In this document: positions 57,606-64,000 of the stretch, piece after piece | Layout of the letters: the number at the start of each line of letters is the position of its first letter | How positions within the stretch are numbered: position 1 is the first letter of the stretch | Origin: Francisellaceae bacterium | GTDB lineage: Bacteria > Pseudomonadota > Gammaproteobacteria > UBA6186 > Azoamicaceae | Direction of reading: 5' to 3' | Assembly: GCA_018703155.1 (NCBI GenBank) | Contig: JABJGS010000002.1 | Span: forward strand, 61,776 to 125,775 | DNA: 64,000 nucleotides | Notes under the pieces: generated by a model | Databases searched by the model: none | Seen by the model: the letters and a program-made list of their open reading frames with translations, nothing else | Told to the model about the DNA's origin: nothing | Translations under genes and position numbers: made by a program

Positions 57606-58121
57606 TTACACAGCTTCACTTAATAATTGCTGTGAAACTCTTTGCACTTTATCTTCATCCATCATCAAAGTGTTATCATATTTATTAAAGTTTTCCAGTA
57701 TTATTTTAATTTCTTGTGGCGTAAGTGGCTTATAATCTGCAGATGGATACAATGAAATGAAATTATAATAAAAACTTTTCCCAAGATCTGATGTCATCGC
57801 ACCTAAAGTTAACCCTGCTGTAATTTCCATCATCCAGCCAAGACCATTAATGATTCCTTCGATCACGGGAATATTTATTCCAAACTGACTTGAGGCAACT
57901 CCGTTAATAATGGTACCAATTGTTGGATAGTAAATATTCCATCCAGCAATGAATAAAGAAGATATAGATGAAATAGTAATTATGCCTAAAATTTCCTCAA
58001 CTTGGTATCGTGGTATTCTTACTCGTTTTATACTGCTAACCAAAGACAAAAAGCCGTATGAAAGCATGCTTGTTCTAGTCATATCTTTTTTTGAGGTCAT
58101 ATCCATCTTCCTCATTGACAT
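57606..58121 (-). CDS. Unknown 171-aa two-helix membrane protein
   Basis: The start ATG follows AGGGGGG closely. A basic N-terminus (MRKMDMTSKKDMTR) and a short linker LSYGFLSLVSSIKRVRIPRYQ precede helices at about 43-63 and 88-108, the latter glycine-rich. The C-terminal part LTPQEIKIILENFNKYDN is followed by a second short helix. The order and several residues match the first half of the 402-aa neighbour (LFYGIMSIKNHFKNYIKYPKR; LDLKEINKHIPLILNEVGRNE), so the two are probably tandem paralogues, 69 bp apart. Function unknown. Confidence 0.6.
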   Translation of the reverse strand: MSMRKMDMTSKKDMTRTSMLSYGFLSLVSSIKRVRIPRYQVEEILGIITISSISSLFIAGWNIYYPTIGTIINGVASSQFGINIPVIEGIINGLGWMMEITAGLTLGAMTSDLGKSFYYNFISLYPSADYKPLTPQEIKIILENFNKYDNTLMMDEDKVQRVSQQLLSEAV

Positions 58122-58167
58122 TCACCCCCCTATTAAAAGAAGATGATAACTGCATCTTGAAATGCAA

Positions 58168-58578
58168 CTACAAATAGTTACTAGACATAGAGATTAATGC
58201 CTCTATACCCACTATACGCAAACCATCCTGGTATGCCTTACCAAAAAAAAATTTATTGATATAATTATGGCAAGTTATTGAACCAATATATGGTACGGCC
58301 CCTAACATATATAATTTTAATTTATTTTTCTTATTAAAAAGTGAACACCTAAATTTCAATATCCATTGATTAATTATTAAACGGCTTAAGATATATTTAG
58401 CTTCTACGTCGACATCATAAGTATTTATAATTTTTTTAGCAGATAGGATCATATTAGTAACCTTTAAATTTTCCATTAGGATCATAGATTGCGACACTGT
58501 TGCTAAGCTGCTACCAGAGGTAATTCTTGGATTAAGACTAATGTCTCCAGTATTCACCACCAAGCTTCTTCCCTTCAC
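58168..58578 (-). CDS. Unknown 136-aa protein
   Basis: No family recognised. The first codon is GTG (58578); GTG 58560 with AGGGA upstream is also possible. Residues 25-90 are helical and hydrophobic in part. A weak membrane-associated segment (LKLYMLGAVPYIGSITCHNYI) lies at about 87-107. It is the first of three same-strand genes (46 bp to the next). Whether it is coding at all rests on frame length and the matching orientation of its neighbours. Confidence 0.45.
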   Translation of the reverse strand: MKGRSLVVNTGDISLNPRITSGSSLATVSQSMILMENLKVTNMILSAKKIINTYDVDVEAKYILSRLIINQWILKFRCSLFNKKNKLKLYMLGAVPYIGSITCHNYINKFFFGKAYQDGLRIVGIEALISMSSNYL

Positions 58579-58775
58579 AAAATAACTGAATATGCCATAC
58601 CCATAAAATTAAAAGTACTTTATAAACTATTTTGCCATCTCTAGAAGAAAACATCCAAAAAATTATTTTTTAAATTTGCTTGAGACTGCTTTGAAGTGAA
58701 TATATTATTTTTATAAAAATTTATTAAGTAAGATCTTAAGTAATATATTTCAATAATTTTTTATGTCAGTGCTTA

Positions 58776-58809
58776 CTTCAAACTATTTGTGAATACAAAT
58801 AGTTTGAAG
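58776..58809 (-). terminator. Perfect 15-bp inverted repeat after the Sel1 gene
   Basis: CTTCAAACTATTTGT, loop of four, and its exact complement form a 15-bp stem 17 bp downstream of the Sel1-repeat gene. No T run follows directly on the minus strand (the next bases are AAGCACTGACATAAAAAA). It probably ends or protects that transcript. Confidence 0.6.
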
Positions 58810-58826
58810 CTTAAATTTAGTCACCA

Positions 58827-60617
58827 TTATTTATCTGAAAAACTTACTTCCTTCATCTCGCTATGGTGTAACCATTCTCTGTATGGGTCTTTTTCCCCAT
58901 ATCGCTCTTTATATCTGAGTGCAAGCTCAACCGCTCTAATCCTAGCATCTGGACTCATAGAAATCATCAAACTCTTAAGCTCTTCGCTTGGAGCATCTAA
59001 AGCCCCGTGTAAGGACATATCTAACCATGCGTAGGCTTTTATTGGATCCATTCCAACACCCTGGCCTTCAAGATACATCATGCCAATTTCATATTGAGCT
59101 GGACGATACTCATTCATCGCAGCTTGCTTAAACCAAAATGCAGAACGCTTAATATCTACAGGTTTTCCCCAACCATTTAATAGCATCATGCCTAAATTGT
59201 ATTGAGCATAAGGTGAACCTTCATTCGCTGACTCAACATACCAGCGCAATGCATGCTCATAATCAGTAAGGCCTGACATAGAATTAGAAAGTATATCGCC
59301 AATTGAATTTTGTGCCATTATGGAGCCAGCTTCTGCAGCGCGTAAATACCAACGATAAGACTGTACAATATCTTGTGGCAATCCATAGCCATCTTCATAC
59401 ATTTTAGCAACACGCTGTAAAGCAAATAAGGCATCATTTTTACTTGAAGCTGCAGCATCCCACTTAACACCTTCAGATAAACTATCTTGGACGCCACGAC
59501 CTAAAATATACATCAAGCTAAGCATATATTGTGAGTAGGTATCACCAAGTTTAGCGGCCTTTGTGTACCACATAGCAGCATCAGGAAGATATCTTGGCGC
59601 ACCCCAACCTGAATGATGCATATCACCTATCCTTGCCATGGCTTGAGAATTTTCATTCTCATTTTCTGCTGCCAAAGCATACCATCTATATGCTCCTTCA
59701 AGGCTTTTCTTCGCTCCAATACCCGTCCGATAAGCTTCCCCCAGCTGGTACTGTGCTAAAGATGAACCTTGATTCGCAGCACGCTCTATCCAATAGTGCC
59801 ATTTTTCATGATCTTTTTCTGTAAGCTCGCCAAGGTAATAAATATTTGCTAAATTCAGTTGTGCCTCAAGATCACCTTTATCCGCAGAAACTCTGTAATA
59901 CTCCAGACCTTTTTCGATATCAATATGTACACCTAATCCTTGAGTATAAATTTCTCCTAAGCGGTTATAAGCGTCAGGATCACCATTAACAATCAGTTCT
60001 TCGAGTGTATCTATAGCAAAAAAATATTCTTTTTTACCTCCAAAACCCTCTGAAGCCAGAACAGCAAGTTGGTATGCTGACATTGACGAACCAAGATTAG
60101 CTCCTCGTCGATAATAAACTCTAGCTTTCTTATAATCTTGTTTTACACCATAGTTGCCTTCGTATAAATAACCTAGATTATACAATGAATCCATATTACC
60201 TTGCTCTGCTGCAATCAAGTACCATTTAATTGCCTCACTACTATCTTTATCAACACCAAGGCCTTTTTTATACATATTTCCTAATTCAAGCTGAGCATTA
60301 GATACTCCAGCATCAGCAGCTTTAGTAAACCACATTTTAGCCTTAGCATAATCACGTGGCACATCATCTCCACGTAGATATAAATAACCAAGCTTTACAT
60401 AAGCAAAAGGATTATCCAGTTGCGCAGCTTTTCTAACTAATTCTAATGAATATGAACCTGACGTAGCGATATCAGCTTTTTCTAACAACTTTGCGGAGTC
60501 ATAATTTTTGTCAGTTGCAGGTCTGTTTAAATACTTACCTTTAAAACTTTCCAAAGAATGACCAGCACAGCCGGAACTAAGAACGATGCATCCAATTATA
60601 AATAGCTTTGCCTTCAT
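58827..60617 (-). CDS. Sel1-repeat lipoprotein
   Basis: 596 aa from ATG 60617; an upstream TTG (60647) is unlikely. A lipoprotein signal peptide ends in LSSGC (Cys17). The rest is a chain of about 13-14 Sel1-like (TPR-related) repeats of 36 residues, for example LGYLYLRGDDVPRDYAKAKM, LGNMYKKGLGVDKDSSEAIK and IGMMYLEGQGVGMDPIKAYA. Sel1 proteins act as adaptors. In Legionella LpnE, EnhC and LidL are envelope or secreted Sel1 proteins that affect host interaction. Divergent from pyrF, with less than 100 bp between the starts. Confidence 0.9.
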   Translation of the reverse strand: MKAKLFIIGCIVLSSGCAGHSLESFKGKYLNRPATDKNYDSAKLLEKADIATSGSYSLELVRKAAQLDNPFAYVKLGYLYLRGDDVPRDYAKAKMWFTKAADAGVSNAQLELGNMYKKGLGVDKDSSEAIKWYLIAAEQGNMDSLYNLGYLYEGNYGVKQDYKKARVYYRRGANLGSSMSAYQLAVLASEGFGGKKEYFFAIDTLEELIVNGDPDAYNRLGEIYTQGLGVHIDIEKGLEYYRVSADKGDLEAQLNLANIYYLGELTEKDHEKWHYWIERAANQGSSLAQYQLGEAYRTGIGAKKSLEGAYRWYALAAENENENSQAMARIGDMHHSGWGAPRYLPDAAMWYTKAAKLGDTYSQYMLSLMYILGRGVQDSLSEGVKWDAAASSKNDALFALQRVAKMYEDGYGLPQDIVQSYRWYLRAAEAGSIMAQNSIGDILSNSMSGLTDYEHALRWYVESANEGSPYAQYNLGMMLLNGWGKPVDIKRSAFWFKQAAMNEYRPAQYEIGMMYLEGQGVGMDPIKAYAWLDMSLHGALDAPSEELKSLMISMSPDARIRAVELALRYKERYGEKDPYREWLHHSEMKEVSFSDK

Positions 60618-60709
60618 ATTTAAAAACCATGTAAAATAAATCTGCAAATATTAGTATGGCACTGAAAACATTAATTTCCCAGAACTTAAAACATAGTGAG
60701 GCGACGAAC

Positions 60710-61438
60710 ATGGATCCTGAAATATTTGTTGCCCTTGATTGTGTGCCCACTGAGGCAAAAAAAATCATTGATAACCTTTGCCCTATACATTGTGGTATTA
60801 AAATTGGCAAAGAATTATTTACCTGGGCAGGACCACAAGTTGTAGAATATTGTAATAATTTAGGATTTAAAGTCTTTTTAGATTTAAAATATCATGACAT
60901 ACCCAATACGGTTGCCAAAGCTGCTATAGCTCTTGCCTCACATAACATTTTCATGTTTACAGTTCATGCATTAGGTGGTCATCGAATGCTAGAAGCCACT
61001 AGAACTGCCATTGATGACCTTGAATTAGAAACTCCACCTAAAATTTTAGCTGTTACACTACTTACCAGTATGGAAGAAAACGATGTTAATAAGCTTAATG
61101 TCCTAAATGGCAATCCAAAAGAAATTGCTACAAATTTATGCAAGGTTGCTTTGGATGCTAAAGTTGACGGCATAGTTTGTTCACCACTTGAATCTAGCCA
61201 ACTACGTAATAATTTTGGAAATGATTTTATAATAGTCACTCCAGGAGTCAGACCTCAAGAAAGCTCTAATAATGATCAAAAACGTGTTGCAACACCTTCA
61301 GAGGCTATTGCTAGTGGCAGTAATTTCTTAGTTATTGGCAGACCAATAACCAGTGCTTTAGATCCAAATACTGCACTATTAAAAATTTATGAGGAAATTT
61401 CCTCCAATACAAAAAATGTTGAAATTCTTACTTTTTAA
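60710..61438 (+). CDS. pyrF: Orotidine 5'-phosphate decarboxylase
   Basis: 242 aa from ATG 60710 (GAGG seven bases upstream); the frame extends to 60656. It converts OMP to UMP, the last step of de novo pyrimidine synthesis. The catalytic array is D58-x-K60-x2-D63 in FLDLKYHDIPNTV, with D10 in VALD and the phosphate-binding TPGVRPQ and VIGRPIT segments near the end. Length matches E. coli PyrF (245). It converges on the ankyrin gene, with 24 bp between stops. Confidence 0.96.
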   Translation: MDPEIFVALDCVPTEAKKIIDNLCPIHCGIKIGKELFTWAGPQVVEYCNNLGFKVFLDLKYHDIPNTVAKAAIALASHNIFMFTVHALGGHRMLEATRTAIDDLELETPPKILAVTLLTSMEENDVNKLNVLNGNPKEIATNLCKVALDAKVDGIVCSPLESSQLRNNFGNDFIIVTPGVRPQESSNNDQKRVATPSEAIASGSNFLVIGRPITSALDPNTALLKIYEEISSNTKNVEILTF

Positions 61439-61462
61439 ATCACACTTATTACGCACTTAACG

Positions 61463-63958
61463 TCATGTCATTTTTAAACTTGGAGCTTTATGATGCTTTT
61501 TATGATAACTTTTAATTAGCTCAGCTATATCATCATAACCCGATTTTTGGGCATAATCTAAAGCTGACAAACCCTCCTTATCTCGAATACAAGTCAAAGG
61601 TTCTTCATCTGACTTTGTATATTCCAAAATAAGACTGACTATTCCTGCATTTTTTGTCTTAGCAGCAGTAATAAGAGGTGTTTCTCCATTCCAGCCTAAT
61701 ATAGGATATAAATATGCTCCAGACCTAATTATCTGCTCTGCTATTTCATTCGCTCCATTCCCAAGAGCCATATCTAACAACGTAAATCCATTATACCTTT
61801 CGTTAATTAATTTAGCTCCTGATTTAGTTCCGAGTATAGCTACAAGTATTTGTCCCAACCCTTTGATACATAGAGTTGGTAAAATATCATGCTTGCCATA
61901 TTTTGCACTTTTGTTTAAATCATAACCAAAATTTATTATTTTAACAGCCACACTTTGCATCTCATCATATGAACAATGATTAATATTAATTATAAGATGA
62001 TCTATGGCTGTTGCACCACGGGAATCAATTTCATTAACCATATGGAAATCACAAGGAGTCATAACATTTAGAATGCAATCAACTAATCCTAACATTCCCC
62101 TCATAGATGCTCCAATAAGGTGTGTTTTCATCGGACTATTAGAAATTCCTACATTGGCTCCTCGATTAATTAACTCAATTGCTATACATTCATGTCCTTG
62201 CAGTATGGCATAGTCTAATGGGGTTGACTCCCCCATAACCGTATCCCTTTTATTTATAATTTTATCATGAATATTTAAGTGTAATGCTGTAGACAAGTCT
62301 ACATTACCAGACATATCAATTAATGAAATTCCATCTTTAGTATTTAATACACATTGAGCTACTTCTAGTAAACCTCTATTTGCTGCGATTAATAAACAAT
62401 TTCGTCCATCACTACATGATAGATTAGCACCCAGATTAATTAGTTTACATGCCAGAAGTTGATTGTCTATTTTTAGAGCTATAGATAATGGGGAGTCTAA
62501 CTCAACATCACCTCCATTAATAAGATGAAAATCAGTACTTATAAGGCTATCTATCATAAGCCCAGCTAAAGTTGACAATTTAAGCATCATAGTCTTCCCA
62601 AGTATTTCAGGAGTTAACAAGAGTATCTTCCTAATGAATGATCTAACTTTAGAATCATTGACAATTTGAAATTTTGGCTCTTTAACTGCTTTAGTGTTTT
62701 CGTATAACAATGAATTTAATGCTGATATCGACGAATCAGACTTTAAATAAACTAATAACAATGTTCTCACTTCAGAGTTAATGCCAAACATTAAAATCTT
62801 ACCAGCAAATATTTGTGCTTTTTCATGCATTAAATATTTATGTACAAAAGTAAATCTATCTACATTGTCACTATTTAAATGAAAGTATAATTTCCCAGCT
62901 TGAACCTCCAGTGATCTTTTGTTTTTTTCCTCCTTTGTCAACTCAGGAATTGTTTCCATTGGTAGAACTTGCAAGTTACTTTCATTTTTCACTTGACTGC
63001 TTTTTTTTATCTTTTTATTTCTTTTTTTACTTCTCAGTATTTTTTTGTTCCTAACGATAGGCTCGTCATCATCATCAATCTCATTTTTTTCGCTTACATT
63101 CAACTCCTGGGCGGTCTCGATTGTTCCTTCTATTTCTTGAACTGCCAATGTATTACTGGAAAGAGCATCTGAAACTGCAAAAACATACTTCCATTTTGTT
63201 GCCCTTATTACTGTAACTATTGAATGATTTTCTATTCGATCATTTGCTATCAATGATAATATTACACATTCATTAGCGTGAGGGCTTAGTATTAACGTCT
63301 CTACAAGAGGAAGACTTATAGTTTGAGCTCCATGAAGATAACCTACCACCATTTGGATTGTGTCAGAGTCTGCATTTTTGTGATTGCAAACATCAATAAC
63401 AACGTCAATGTGTCCATGATATAAACATTGGCCCATAAGAGTATTTAGTGTGGGGGCACTTGTGAATTCATTCGCAGAGATCCTTAACAAAGCACCATCA
63501 ATAGCACCATTGCTTAGCAAGGTGGAATTACTAATTAAATTATTATGTAATGAGTTAAGATCTCTCTTTATTTTTTCGATGCTTTCCTGAAGAGAAGCTA
63601 GCTCTTCAGCACTTAATTTATCTTTAAGTTTCATCATGACGCTAAGCACAGATGTCATAAAGTCAACTATTTGCTCATCGGTGTTTAATATATCTTCACG
63701 TGCAAGCAATTGTTCGAAAATACTTACATCATTAATATGCCCAAGCATTTGCTCTAGTATTTCTATATTAGCATTCGGGTTTGCAATTATTCTTCTTATC
63801 AGATCAGAGTTAAGAGTATCACCAAGCCCCACGATGCTCCATAATGTTTCCGTGTCAGCAGTATCTACTGCCTGCTCAACAATAAACTCACGCTGTTGAA
63901 TTAAAGCATCCATATTTCTCTTAAGTGCATCGATATTACGAGTAATTCCTCTTGCCAT
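61463..63958 (-). CDS. Ankyrin-repeat protein with basic, NLS-like cluster
   Basis: 831 aa. Residues 1-290 are helical with degenerate repeats (HGHIDVVIDVCNHKNADSDT). An acidic run (DDDDEP, 295-300) is followed by the basic cluster RNKKILRSKKRNKKIKK (303-319), then coiled coil. From about 465 to 820 there are at least six ankyrin repeats, e.g. SPLSIALKIDNQLLACKLIN, TPLDYAILQGHECIAIELIN, TLLDMALGNGANEIAEQIIR and TPLITAAKTKNAGIVSLILE. No signal peptide is present. Ankyrin proteins of intracellular gammaproteobacteria are often secreted effectors; here this is inferred. No gene of a secretion system lies in the window. Confidence 0.85.
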   Translation of the reverse strand: MARGITRNIDALKRNMDALIQQREFIVEQAVDTADTETLWSIVGLGDTLNSDLIRRIIANPNANIEILEQMLGHINDVSIFEQLLAREDILNTDEQIVDFMTSVLSVMMKLKDKLSAEELASLQESIEKIKRDLNSLHNNLISNSTLLSNGAIDGALLRISANEFTSAPTLNTLMGQCLYHGHIDVVIDVCNHKNADSDTIQMVVGYLHGAQTISLPLVETLILSPHANECVILSLIANDRIENHSIVTVIRATKWKYVFAVSDALSSNTLAVQEIEGTIETAQELNVSEKNEIDDDDEPIVRNKKILRSKKRNKKIKKSSQVKNESNLQVLPMETIPELTKEEKNKRSLEVQAGKLYFHLNSDNVDRFTFVHKYLMHEKAQIFAGKILMFGINSEVRTLLLVYLKSDSSISALNSLLYENTKAVKEPKFQIVNDSKVRSFIRKILLLTPEILGKTMMLKLSTLAGLMIDSLISTDFHLINGGDVELDSPLSIALKIDNQLLACKLINLGANLSCSDGRNCLLIAANRGLLEVAQCVLNTKDGISLIDMSGNVDLSTALHLNIHDKIINKRDTVMGESTPLDYAILQGHECIAIELINRGANVGISNSPMKTHLIGASMRGMLGLVDCILNVMTPCDFHMVNEIDSRGATAIDHLIININHCSYDEMQSVAVKIINFGYDLNKSAKYGKHDILPTLCIKGLGQILVAILGTKSGAKLINERYNGFTLLDMALGNGANEIAEQIIRSGAYLYPILGWNGETPLITAAKTKNAGIVSLILEYTKSDEEPLTCIRDKEGLSALDYAQKSGYDDIAELIKSYHKKHHKAPSLKMT

Positions 63959-64000
63959 ATCATCATGTATGCTTTTGTAAAATTCAGAAATCTTCCCAGA

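Noticed and set aside
56328..58578. Three adjacent unknown genes as one gene broken by frameshifts
   Set aside because: The two larger genes have their own start with a purine-rich site, gaps of 46 and 69 bp separate them, and two of them repeat the same module instead of continuing it.

Overview
The window is one AT-rich stretch (roughly one third G+C by eye) of a gammaproteobacterial chromosome. Housekeeping genes sit in orders known from Pseudomonas- and Legionella-like genomes: petA-petB, rplM-rpsI, hemA-prfA-prmC, and lolB ... tRNA-Gln-prs-rplY-pth-ychF. Between them are large genes I do not recognise, plus ankyrin, Sel1 and LRR-like proteins. That mixture is what one expects of a host-associated, probably intracellular, Legionellales-like bacterium. 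The genus cannot be fixed from this sequence alone. I see no insertion sequence, prophage, integrase, CRISPR array or rRNA operon.

Layout. 1-2.1 kb: the end of the bc1 complex operon (Rieske petA, start of petB) and rplM-rpsI. 2.2-4.5 kb: a divergent [2Fe-2S] thioredoxin-like ferredoxin and a GlcF-like Fe-S protein, then a lysine-rich HU-like nucleoid protein. 4.5-9 kb: feoA-feoB ferrous iron uptake behind a candidate Fur site, zapE, and a small alpha/beta hydrolase. 9-14 kb: two HtrA/Deg serine proteases (one without a signal peptide, one periplasmic) flanking a dicarboxylate-type symporter. 14-20 kb: DUF3579, an LRR-like unknown, clpB with a good heat-shock promoter, pgeF(yfiH) and rluD. 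20-26.5 kb: bamD, putA, a DUF3025 gene and a PiT phosphate transporter, with a PhoB-box-like site between the last two. 26.5-30 kb: two unknown genes, nagZ, and an outer-membrane barrel. 30-40 kb: the hemA and lolB-prs-ychF blocks, in which the usual ispE position holds a membrane-anchored glycosyltransferase-like gene.

40-48 kb: a DUF2878-like membrane protein and then the most unusual part of the window, three large same-strand genes of unknown family (1260, 483 and 616 aa). The 1260-aa protein carries degenerate 45-residue repeats and the 616-aa protein an internal duplication of about 175 residues. 48-56 kb: envelope and signalling genes (small lipoprotein, REC-PP2C regulator, porin, MlaA, HSDL2-like SDR, an unknown, a beta-barrel, an MFS transporter). 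56-58.6 kb: three small membrane or unknown genes, two of which look like tandem paralogues. 58.8-64 kb: a Sel1-repeat lipoprotein, pyrF and an 831-aa ankyrin protein with a nuclear-localisation-like basic cluster.

Many convergent gene pairs end in hairpins that overlap stop codons, so the genome appears compact. The candidates for something undescribed are the 40.8-48 kb three-gene cluster, the 56.3-58.6 kb membrane cluster, the signal-less Deg protease and the ankyrin protein. Their roles as secreted effectors are inference from composition and lineage; no secretion system gene is in the window.
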